A stretch of DNA of 17,970 bases from JAEUIG01 sp046349775 (GTDB lineage Bacteria > Planctomycetota > Planctomycetia > Planctomycetales > Planctomycetaceae). Position 1 is the stretch's first letter; every line of letters starts with the position of its first letter. Position numbers and translations under genes: made by a program. Of this stretch, positions 5,552 through 12,644 are shown one piece after another. The stretch spans positions 1 to 17,970 of the forward strand of contig JAXMBS010000093.1 of the NCBI GenBank assembly GCA_046349775.1, given 5' to 3'. Below the pieces are notes generated by a model. The model did no database searches. It was not told the origin of the DNA and was given only the letters and a program-made list of their open reading frames with translations.

Positions 5552-6559
5552 CTAACCCAGCAGGCTGCGTTCGAGGACGTCTTTCGCCTGGGCGAAGTAG
5601 GGTTGCCAGACGATTTCAGGGCGGCCGTCGCGAAGGCAGTCGCGGACTTTGGCGAGCGTGTTGCGGGCCATGTGCGGGCAGCGGTTGCACGCACAGGTTT
5701 CGCCGGTGTCCGTCATGATGCCAGGCACGGGGATGTACTCGTGCTGCGGTGCGGCGATGCGCAGCGGATGGATCATATTCGCTTCGGTCGCGACAAGGAA
5801 CTTGGTCGGCTCCTTGATCGACGCGACATATTTCCGCATCTTCTCGGTGCCGCCGATGACGTCGCTGACTTCGAGGATGTTCTGCGGGCACTCGGGATGG
5901 GCGAGAATCACCGAGCCGGGGTTGTTTCGTTTGGCGCGGATGAGGTCCTGGAGGCTGAAGACTTCGTGGACCATGCACGAGCCGGGCCAGAGGATCATCG
6001 GGCGGCCGGTGACTTCCGAGAGATAGCGGCCGAGGTGCTGGTCGGGGACGAAGAGGATTTCCTTGTCCTTCGGGACCTTGGTTTCGATCAGCTCGCGGGC
6101 GTTGCCGCTGGTGACGATCCAGTCGCAGAGGGCCTTCACGGCGGCGGACGTGTTGATGTAGGCGACGGTGACGAAATCGCGCCCTTCGGCCCGGAGCTTT
6201 TCCTGGAACGCGTGGAGTTTTTCCGGCGGGCAGCTTTCGGCGAGTGAACACCCGGCGAGCAGGTCCGGCATGAGGACCCGCAGGTTGGGGTTCATGATCT
6301 TGGCGGACTCGCCCATGAAATGGACGCCGCAGAAGACGATCGTCGAGGTTTTGACCTGGGTGGCGTCGCGGGCCAGCTTGAGGGAGTCGCCGGTGAAGTC
6401 AGCGATGTCCTGGATTTCGCCGTCGACATAGTAGTGGGCGAGGATGGTGGCGTCTTTTTCGACCTTGAGGCGGTCGATTTCGTCCATGAGGTCGAGCGGA
6501 TCTTCCGCAACCGGAGTTGGGGTCGGGAGATCGGGCAGGATGTCGAGAGTTGTTGCCAT
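5552..6559 (-). CDS. nadA: Quinolinate synthase A
   Basis: NadA condenses iminoaspartate (from NadB) with dihydroxyacetone phosphate to quinolinate in de novo NAD synthesis, using a labile [4Fe-4S] cluster. The 335-residue protein shows the three repeats of the family fold. Likely cluster ligands are Cys104 (LAGCSLAESC), Cys195 (WPGSCMVHE) and Cys294 (TCACNRCPHM). Active-site signatures include AHYYVDGEIQDIADFTGDSL (41-60), YINTSA (134-139) and VATEANMIHPLR (256-267). The start at 6559 is supported by a Shine-Dalgarno sequence (GAGGT, five bases upstream) and by a -10 box; the frame upstream to 6763 has no such support. Neither nadB nor nadC is in the window. gltA follows downstream. Confidence 0.96.
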   Translation of the reverse strand: MATTLDILPDLPTPTPVAEDPLDLMDEIDRLKVEKDATILAHYYVDGEIQDIADFTGDSLKLARDATQVKTSTIVFCGVHFMGESAKIMNPNLRVLMPDLLAGCSLAESCPPEKLHAFQEKLRAEGRDFVTVAYINTSAAVKALCDWIVTSGNARELIETKVPKDKEILFVPDQHLGRYLSEVTGRPMILWPGSCMVHEVFSLQDLIRAKRNNPGSVILAHPECPQNILEVSDVIGGTEKMRKYVASIKEPTKFLVATEANMIHPLRIAAPQHEYIPVPGIMTDTGETCACNRCPHMARNTLAKVRDCLRDGRPEIVWQPYFAQAKDVLERSLLG

Positions 6560-6562
6560 GTC

Positions 6563-6586
6563 GCACCTCGGAAACAGGGAATTATA
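6563..6586 (-). promoter_or_regulatory. nadA -10 box and ribosome binding site
   Basis: On the minus strand a perfect TATAAT lies at 6586-6581 and the Shine-Dalgarno GAGGT lies about five bases before the ATG. The transcript leader would be about 15-20 nt. No strong -35 hexamer is seen at the standard distance. Confidence 0.65.
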
Positions 6587-6689
6587 CCGGCGAGGGATGG
6601 TGATTGCATGTGGGTTTACGGGCGGTGGGATTTGACCCGATGGGGAGGGGACACGCGCGCCGGGCGATTCGTGCAGTTGCCGGCCGCGG

Positions 6690-6701
6690 TATGATGCGGG
6701 G
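6690..6701 (+). promoter_or_regulatory. -10-like box immediately ahead of the small membrane protein
   Basis: TATGAT (6690-6695) is followed by GCGGGG and then the CTG proposed as the start codon. A start six bases after the -10 box implies a leaderless mRNA. TTCGTG at 6668-6673 could be a weak -35 (16-bp spacing). The same arrangement is seen ahead of the GNAT gene at 7147-7158. Confidence 0.5.
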
Positions 6702-7034
6702 CTGGCCGAACAGCCCTCACGCAAACGCCGGATCGTCAAGCGGGCTGTCTGGCCGCTGGCCATCGTGTGCTCAATTGCCTCGTACCTGGGCAGTTATGGA
6801 TCGGTAAACTGGTATATCGGTAGCGAGATACGTGCTGGCAAGAAAGTCAGCCCACGCGTGATCTGGGCGCAGCGGAAAATCTTTGCCCCGATCGTCATGT
6901 ATGAGAAGACGGACTGGCCCGGTGCGCGTGCCCTAGTGGCCTTCCGAATCTGGTCACTCAATGAGGGCAACGTGACATGGGAACGCGCGATAATGCTTGA
7001 GCGAGATGATGCAGACAGCAAGATGCTGCCGTGA
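6702..7034 (+). CDS. Small basic single-pass membrane protein, unknown family, no ATG start
   Basis: The frame encodes 110 residues if it begins at the CTG at 6702, or 89 if it begins at the GTG at 6765. After a basic N-terminus (PSRKRRIVKR, residues 5-14) comes one hydrophobic segment, about residues 15-33 (AVWPLAIVCSIASYLGSYG), then a soluble part rich in Trp and Arg. The GTG start would cut the hydrophobic segment in half. The CTG start is preferred because the bases GCGGGG-CTG-GCCGAA line up with GCGGGG-ATG-GCCGAA at the start of the next gene (7153-7167). The ATGs at 6691 and 6694 are in another frame, which stops at 6807. I do not recognise the family. The gene may be functional with a rare start or newly disabled by an A-to-C change. 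Confidence 0.55.
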   Translation: MAEQPSRKRRIVKRAVWPLAIVCSIASYLGSYGSVNWYIGSEIRAGKKVSPRVIWAQRKIFAPIVMYEKTDWPGARALVAFRIWSLNEGNVTWERAIMLERDDADSKMLP

Positions 7035-7058
7035 GTGTCGCCACGATGCGCTGGAAAC

Positions 7059-7131
7059 GAACGATTTCGGATTAAACTGACCCACTTCCCGAATTTGGCT
7101 GGCACCGCGACTGCGTGCCGTGCGATTGGTG
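7059..7131. repeat. Leader repeat, copy 1 (GGATTAAACTGAC...GTGCGATTGGTG)
   Basis: It contains GGATTAAACTGACCCACT and ends GTGCCGTGCGATTGGTG. It aligns with 7679-7752 on the other side of the GNAT gene, so that gene is flanked by direct repeats. The right half also resembles 6642-6673. Confidence 0.75.
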
Positions 7132-7146
7132 TGCGCGTGGCCGTGG

Positions 7147-7158
7147 TAGGATGCGGGG
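7147..7158 (+). promoter_or_regulatory. -10-like box immediately ahead of the GNAT gene
   Basis: TAGGAT (7147-7152) plus GCGGGG leads directly into the ATG at 7159, so transcription would be expected to begin at or near the start codon. TTGGTG at 7126-7131 is a possible -35 (15-bp spacing). No Shine-Dalgarno sequence is present. Confidence 0.5.
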
Positions 7159-7695
7159 ATGGCCGAAGACCCAATGCCCTCAGAGATCCGTGGACAAGAG
7201 GCGGACCAGATCACGGTTCGGGCCTACTGCGATGCCGATTGGCAGGCCGTCTGTGCGGTGCACGATCGAGCGCGACCCGATGAGCTGCGCGGCTCCTGTG
7301 ATCCGCGCGCTTTTGTGCCGCTGGCCGAAGAGCAGGAAGATGCGGAGGACTTTCAGCGCTCCCGTAAGTTTGTTGCGTGTCTTGGGGAACAGGTGGTTGG
7401 CTTTGTCGGCATCGACGGGACCTACCTCTCCTGGCTCTATGTGGATCCTGCCCATTATGGGCAAGGCATTGGGCGACGGCTGCTCCGCCTGGGCGTCCAG
7501 TGCATTGGCCCAGAGGCGTGGACGGTGGTGCTCGTGGGGAATATGCGTGCTCGACGGCTGTATGAAAGCGAAGGCTTCCACATCGTGAGCACGTCTGAAG
7601 GCACAAACGCCGGGTATCCGTGCACTTCTATGCGATTGGCCTTGACTCCTTCTGCAGTGCACCATGAGGCAGTGGGAGGAACGAAACCGGATTAA
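7159..7695 (+). CDS. GNAT-family N-acetyltransferase
   Basis: GNAT enzymes move an acetyl group from acetyl-CoA to an amine, such as a small molecule, peptide or protein. The 178-residue protein has the family order: an N-terminal strand-helix start (ITVRAYCDADWQAVCAVHDRA, 18-38), a central strand (VVGFVGIDG, 79-87), motif A with the acetyl-CoA loop (LYVDPAHYGQGIGRRLLR, 93-110; the Q/G-x-G-x-G/A core is GQGIGR), and motif B (NMRARRLYESEGFHIV, 128-143). The substrate cannot be deduced. The start at 7159 is supported by the leaderless-type promoter; a second ATG at 7174 is possible. The last codons and stop (TKPD-stop) lie inside the downstream leader repeat, so the C-terminal tail may have been replaced when that repeat arrived. 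Confidence 0.9.
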   Translation: MAEDPMPSEIRGQEADQITVRAYCDADWQAVCAVHDRARPDELRGSCDPRAFVPLAEEQEDAEDFQRSRKFVACLGEQVVGFVGIDGTYLSWLYVDPAHYGQGIGRRLLRLGVQCIGPEAWTVVLVGNMRARRLYESEGFHIVSTSEGTNAGYPCTSMRLALTPSAVHHEAVGGTKPD

Positions 7696-7752
7696 ACTGA
7701 CTCACTACCAGAATCCGGCCGGAGAGGGGGCACGCGTGCCGTGCGATTGGTG
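7679..7752. repeat. Leader repeat, copy 2
   Basis: It contains GGATTAAACTGACTCACT and ends GCGTGCCGTGCGATTGGTG. It begins inside the GNAT gene and supplies that gene's stop codon. Just after it come TACAAT (7760-7765) and the PSD1 leader. Confidence 0.75.
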
Positions 7753-7787
7753 ACACCGCTACAATCAAAGATTGCCGATATGTCGGC

Positions 7788-7817
7788 CGACTGCGTTGGA
7801 TTGGGAAAACGCAGTCG
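7788..7817 (+). promoter_or_regulatory. Perfect 10-bp hairpin in the PSD1 leader
   Basis: CGACTGCGTT (7788-7797) pairs perfectly with AACGCAGTCG (7808-7817) around a 10-nt loop, 32 bases before the ATG at 7850. It lies between the -10-like TACAAT (7760-7765) and the start codon. It could be a leader structure, but no riboswitch class is recognised. Confidence 0.5.
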
Positions 7818-7849
7818 CCTACGGCTCTCCGCTAAACGGACAGTTGTTG

Positions 7850-10831
7850 ATGCGCGCGTGGCGAGTCAGTGCGTTTTCCGGATTGCTGCTACTGTGCGCG
7901 GCGGTTTCGGGGAGAGTGCGCGCGGGCGAGGCGGTCGATTATGACCGGGATGTGCAGCCGATCCTGGTAGCGCGATGCTATCGGTGTCATGGGCCGGGGA
8001 AAGCGGAGGCGGGGCTGCGGCTGAACGAGGCGGCGGGCGGGACGGCGATGCTGGAGTCGGGGCGCGCGCGGTCGTGCCGGGGGATCCGGAGCAGAGCGAA
8101 CTGCTGCGGCGGGTGACAGCGGACGGAAGAGGAGCGGATGCCGCCGGATTCGCCGCTGACGGACCCGCAGATCGGGACGCTGCGGGCGTGGATCGAACAG
8201 GGGGCGGAGTGGCCGGTGCATTGGGCGTATCGGCCGCTGCGGTCACCTAGGCCGCCGGAGGCTGCGAAACCGCAAGCGGGGAATGGACGCGAACTGCGGT
8301 TGATCGGTCTACGTGCGGCAGCTTGATGAGCCACGGGTTGAGTCCGTCGGGAGAGGCGGATCGACGGACGCTGCTGCGGCGGGTGACGCTGGATCTGATC
8401 GGCCTGCCGCCGACGCCAGCGGAGTATGCGAACTTTCGCGGATCAATCGGAAGGTGCGTACGAGCGGGTTGTCGAGCGGCTGCTGGCGAGTCCGCATTAT
8501 GGGGAGCGGTGGGCGCGGCGGTGGATGGACCTGGTGCATTACGCCGAGAGCCACGGGCAGGATCAGGACCGGCCGCGCGAGCATGCTTGGCCGTATCGCG
8601 AGTTTCTGATCAAGGCGTTCAACAGCGATCTGCCGTATGCGGACTTCGTGCGCTGGCAGGTCGCGGGGGATGCGCTGCGACCGGACGATGCGCAGGCGAT
8701 TGTGGCGACCGGGTTCCTGGCGACCGGGCCGTGGGATGAGAGTTCGCTGCGGGACATTAATGAGAATGCGATCGATCGGCAGATTGCGCGATATCTGGAT
8801 CGGGATGACATTGTCACGACGGTGATGTCGACGCTGACGAGCACCAGCGTGCAGTGCGCGCGGTGCCATGATCACAAGTTCGATCCGATTCCGCAGGCGG
8901 ATTACTACGCGCTGCAGGCGGTGTTCGCAGCGACGGACAAGGCGGAGCGGCCGTATGACGCCGACCCGGCGGTGCGCAGTTGCGGCGGGAATTGACGCGC
9001 GGCGGGAGGAGGCGCGGAAGCTGGCGGCGGCGAAGGATGCGCGGCTGCTGGAGATGCTGCCGGCGGAGCAGTTGGCGGCATGGGAAGCGGAGTATGCGCG
9101 GACGATCGGGGCGTGGAAGACGGCGGTCGTTGAGACGGCGAAATCGGGGGGCGGGGCGACGTTGACGCCGCAGGAGGATGGTTCGCTGCTGGCCGGCGGG
9201 ACTCGGCCGGACAAGGATGTGTATACGGTCGATTTCAAGACTGGGGCGTCGCGTGTCACGGGGATTCGGCTGGAGGTGCTGACGCACGATTCGCTGCCGA
9301 TGCGCGGGCCGGGGCGGCAGGACAACGGGAATTTGCATCTGTCCGAGTTGCGGGCGTTTGTGTTCAACAAGCAGCAGCAGGCGGTCGTTCGCGAGATTGT
9401 GCTGCAGAAGCCCGTGGCGGACTTCAATCAGGAGGGCTGGACGATCGCACATGCGCTCGACGGGAATCCGAACACGGCGTGGGGGATTCATCCAGCGGTC
9501 GGGCAGGATCATCAGGCTGTCGTGGAGGTGAAGTCGCCGGTCGAACTGGGGGCGATGAGTTGCTGCGCGTGGAGTTGCAGCAGGTGCATGGCGGAGGGCA
9601 TCTGATCGGACGGCTGCGGGTCAGCACGACGGATCAGAGCGGGTCGTTGTTGTCGCCACTGGTGGTTGTGCCAGCGGATGTGCGGGCGGCGCTGGATGTG
9701 CCTCTGGAGTCACGGTCGGCCGTGCAGAAGTTGAGCGTGGCGGCATATTGTCTGGAAAGCACGCTGACGCGCGAGCTGGAGAAGCTGCCGGCGCCGTCGC
9801 TGGTGTATTGCGGGACGAATCAATTCAAGGCAGACGGGAGTTTTCGGCCGGCGGCGACGCCGCGCGAGGTGCGGGTGCTGGGGCGCGGGCAGATCAGTGC
9901 ACCGGGGGACGTGGCGGCGGCGGGGACAATTGGCTGCGTGGGAGAATTGCCGGCGAAGTTCGAATTGGCGGATGCGGAGCAGGAGTCGCAGCGACGGGTG
10001 GCGATGGCCGAGTGGCTGGCCGATGAGCGGAATGTGCTGGTGTGGCGGTCGATTGTGAATCGCGTGTGGCAGTTCCGGTTCGCCGCGGGCTGGTGGAGAC
10101 GCCGAGCGACTTCGGGCATCTGGGGAGTGCCCACGCATCCGGAACTGCTGGACTGGCTGACGGCGGAGTTCCAGCGACAGGGAGGATCGATCAAGTGGCT
10201 GGACCGGCTGCTGGTGACGAGCGCGGTGTACCGGCAGAGTTCGGCACATCGGCCGGAGATGGCAGCGGTTGATGCATCGAATATTCAACTGTGGCGAATG
10301 AACGTGCGGCGGCTGGATGCGGAGCAGATCCGGGACAGCGTGCTGCAGCAGTCGGGGCGACTGGACACCGAGATGGAGGGGCCGTCGGTGCGGCAGTTCA
10401 TTCAGTCGCCGGGGATTCAGGTGACGCCGAACGTGGATTATCTGGGATTCGATCCGGCGGAGGCGGCGAATCGGCGGCGGAGCGTGTACCGGTTTGTGTT
10501 CCGGACGCTGCCGGATCCGTTTCTGGAGGCGATGGATTGCCCGGATGCGTCGCAGCTGGCGCCGGAGCGGAGCGAATCGACGACAGCGCTGCAGGCACTG
10601 GCGACGCTGCACGATCGTCAGATGGCGCATCAGGCGGAGGCGCTGGCGTATGAACTGGCTGCAGGGAATCCGCAAGTCGAACAACAGATTGAGTCAATGT
10701 TCGAGGCAATCTTCGGCCGGTCGCCAAACGCGACTGAAGCCGAGGCGTTGGCAGATTTTGTTCGCGAACATGGACTGGCGAACGCCTGCCGTTTCTTATG
10801 GAACACCAACGAGTTCATGTTTGTGGAATAA
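7850..10831 (+). pseudogene. PSD1-family protein (planctomycete cytochrome / DUF1549 / DUF1553) with about eight frameshifts
   Basis: Joined across frames, this encodes a roughly 990-residue exported protein. In order: signal peptide (MRAWRVSAFSGLLLLCAAV); planctomycete cytochrome domain with CxxCH at 7976-7990; DUF1549 (about 8284-8960) with LRRVTLDLIGLPPTP, SPHYGERWARRWMDL and a second CxxCH at 8855-8869 (CARCHDHKFDPI); a middle region (about 9000-9650) that may be a carbohydrate-binding-like beta domain (GWTIAHALDGNPNTAWGI); and DUF1553 (about 9990-10831) with SIVNRVWQF, PTHPELLDWL and WLDRLLVTSAVYRQSS. One-base shifts are inferred near 8060, 8125, 8280, 8437, 8976, 8993, 9550, 10085 and 10125, mostly in G runs; the 8308-8325 stretch is also disturbed. 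I see no in-frame nonsense codon, so it is either recently decayed or the sequence contains errors. An in-frame TTG at 7772 is a less likely start. Confidence 0.85.
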
Positions 10832-10862
10832 CGGTCCTGAGCAAGCTGACGTGAATCGTGGA

Positions 10863-10935
10863 CCTTCGTGACCTTCTGTTGAACCTTTTTTGTTTGCGCG
10901 ACTGAAGCAAAAAGATTTACAGAAGGTCACGAAGG
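10863..10935. repeat. Inverted repeat with perfect 17-bp arms between PSD1 and DUF1501
   Basis: CCTTCGTGACCTTCTGT (10863-10879) and ACAGAAGGTCACGAAGG (10919-10935) are perfect inverse complements separated by 39 nt. Imperfect pairing continues inward between the T run and AAAAAGATTT. The right arm is followed by GCACGAAGG and reaches to within 30 bases of the DUF1501 start codon. It shares its words with 558-645. Confidence 0.85.
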
Positions 10936-10964
10936 GCACGAAGGTGAAACGGAGAGGGCAGGCG

Positions 10965-12380
10965 ATGAATCAGTCACTTTCGCGGCGTGAAATACTGTCG
11001 CGGGTCGGCGGCGGGTTTGGTGCGCTCGCGCTGGCGCAGTTGCTGGCGCAGGACGGTGTGCTGGCGGATGGGCCGCAGGCGGAGTTCAACGGGGGGTTGC
11101 ATCATCCGGCGAAGGTGCGGCGCGTCATTCAACTGTTCATGAATGGCGGCGCGAGCCAGATGGACACGTTCGACTACAAGCCGGAACTGCAAAAGCGGCA
11201 CGGGGAGCAGGTCGACTTCGGGATCAAGGCGGCCGCCACGAGCACGCCGGGGGCCATCATGAAAAGCCCCTTTGAATGGAAGCAGCACGGCGAGACGGGA
11301 CGCTGGGTGACGAGCGTATTCCCGGAGATCGCGAAGCAGGTGGATTCGCTGGCGTTCCTGATGGCGCAGACCTCGCCGACGAACGTGCATGGTCCGGCGA
11401 GCTACATCCAGAACACCGGGTTTCTGGCGCCGGGGTTTCCCTGCCTGGGGGCGTGGCTGTCGTATGGACTCGGACGGTTGACCGACGAACTGCCGACGTT
11501 CGTCGTGATCCCGGATGCGCGGGGGTTTCCGTACAACAACGCCGGGAATTTCTCCGCTGGATTTCTGCCGGCGGCGCACAATGCGACGATCATCAAGCCG
11601 GCGGCGGCGAACCCGGTGGCATTTCTCGATCCGCCGGCAGGCGCGGCCATGACGCCGGGGAGCGAAGCGGACGGACTGGCGCTCTTGTCACGGCTGAACC
11701 GCGAACACCTGGCCGAACATCCGGGCGATTCGCGGCTGACGGCGCGGATTGAAGCGTTCGAACTGGCGGCGAAGCTGCAGGTTTCTGCGCCGGCGGCGCT
11801 CAATCTGGCCGACGAGACGGCGGAGACGCAGACGCTGTACGGACTGGCGGACGCGCACAGTGGGCCGTTTGCGAAGAACTGCCTGATTGCGCGGCGATTG
11901 ATCGAACGCGGGGTGCGGTTCGTACAGGTGTGGAGCGGGACGGGCGGCGCGAGCAAGAACTGGGATAATCACTCGGACATCGTCAACGAACTGCCGTTCA
12001 TTGCCAGCATGGTCGACCGGCCGATCGCGGGGCTGCTGACGGACCTGAAACAGCGCGGGCTGCTGGAAGACACGCTGGTGATCTGGACGAGCGAGTTCGG
12101 GCGGATGCCGTTTACGCAGGGGGCGACGGGACGCGATCACAACGGCGGGACGTTCGTGACGTGGCTGGCCGGCGCGGGCGTCAAAGCCGGTGCCACGTAC
12201 GGCGCCAGCGATGAGTTCAGCTACAAGGCCGCGGAGCACCCGACGCCGGTATGGGACCTGCACGCGACGGTGCTGCACCTCTTGGGGATCGACCACACGC
12301 GGCTGACGTTCCGGCACAACGGTCTCGATCGCCGGCTGACGGACGTGCACGGGCACGTGATTGACGCGGTGCTGGCGTGA
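10965..12380 (+). CDS. DUF1501 family protein, Tat-exported
   Basis: This 471-residue protein belongs to DUF1501, a family related to the alkaline phosphatase/sulfatase superfamily and very abundant in planctomycetes next to PSD1 genes. Its biochemical role is unsettled. The N-terminus SRREILSRVGGGFGALALAQLL (6-27) is a twin-arginine signal. Family blocks follow: VIQLFMNGGASQMDTFDYKPEL (54-75), SVFPEIAKQVDSLAFL, NVHGPAS, CLIARRLIERGVRFVQVWSG, and near the C-terminus TSEFGRMPFTQGATGRDHNGG and the final VWDLHATVLHLLGIDH, whose Asp and His are candidate metal ligands. The start at 10965 is chosen over a frame from 10890 because the extra codons translate the inverted repeat and the Tat signal begins here; GGAGAG at 10951-10956 is a plausible Shine-Dalgarno sequence. 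It is intact, unlike its PSD1 neighbour, with 133 bp between them. Confidence 0.94.
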   Translation: MNQSLSRREILSRVGGGFGALALAQLLAQDGVLADGPQAEFNGGLHHPAKVRRVIQLFMNGGASQMDTFDYKPELQKRHGEQVDFGIKAAATSTPGAIMKSPFEWKQHGETGRWVTSVFPEIAKQVDSLAFLMAQTSPTNVHGPASYIQNTGFLAPGFPCLGAWLSYGLGRLTDELPTFVVIPDARGFPYNNAGNFSAGFLPAAHNATIIKPAAANPVAFLDPPAGAAMTPGSEADGLALLSRLNREHLAEHPGDSRLTARIEAFELAAKLQVSAPAALNLADETAETQTLYGLADAHSGPFAKNCLIARRLIERGVRFVQVWSGTGGASKNWDNHSDIVNELPFIASMVDRPIAGLLTDLKQRGLLEDTLVIWTSEFGRMPFTQGATGRDHNGGTFVTWLAGAGVKAGATYGASDEFSYKAAEHPTPVWDLHATVLHLLGIDHTRLTFRHNGLDRRLTDVHGHVIDAVLA

Positions 12381-12607
12381 GTGCGGGAGAAGCGCGAGCG
12401 GCGAACCTCGCGATTGGATTTGTCATTTCTCAAACGTCGTTTGCCGTTGGCATGTGTCGGGGCGCTGAACTCGGCCCCCTCACCCCGGCCCTTTCCCCCG
12501 AGCGACGCCCAGTCTGAATTCAACGCGTTTGGCGGGGGAGAGGGGGAAGCGAATTGCCAGCACTGAAACCGGGGGTATCGCTGCGCTCGCCTGAGGGCTC
12601 GCTCCGC
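12381..12607. other. Convergent intergenic region with two palindromic elements
   Basis: The DUF1501 gene and the BON cluster converge here. There is a pyrimidine/purine pair of words (CCCTTTCCCCCGAGCG near 12489-12504 and GCGTTTGGCGGGGGAGAGGG at 12527-12546) that can pair loosely. The second word is nearly the same as one in the 3581-4108 gap. The CCGGGGGT element starts at 12569. No gene is seen. Confidence 0.6.
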
Positions 12608-12644
12608 TCAACCCCCGGCTACAATCTGCGACCCCGTTGGGGTC
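12569..12644. repeat. Composite palindromic element (CCGGGGGT...ACCCCCGG plus GACCCC-GTT-GGGGTC)
   Basis: CCGGGGGT (12569-12576) pairs with ACCCCCGG (12611-12618). Immediately after it GACCCC (12630-12635) pairs with GGGGTC (12639-12644) around a three-base loop. Such double hairpins between convergent genes could stop transcription from both sides. The element also supplies the last codons of the small frameshifted gene at 12608-12830. Confidence 0.7.

Noticed and set aside
5615..6247. Several open frames of more than 200 codons on both strands inside nadA
   Set aside because: They are Arg-rich or Asp/Gly-rich shadows; the nadA frame contains the cluster cysteines.
7059..7752. GNAT gene as a toxin of a toxin-antitoxin pair with the small upstream protein
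   Set aside because: The upstream protein is a basic membrane protein and not a ribbon-helix-helix antitoxin, the genes are 124 bp apart, and the GNAT protein does not look like the TacT/AtaT type beyond the shared fold.
8060..10130. Programmed frameshifting in the PSD1 gene
   Set aside because: There are too many shifts in both directions, with no consistent slippery heptamer plus downstream structure.
10890..10964. N-terminal extension of the DUF1501 protein
   Set aside because: It translates part of the inverted repeat and would bury the Tat signal 25 residues inside.
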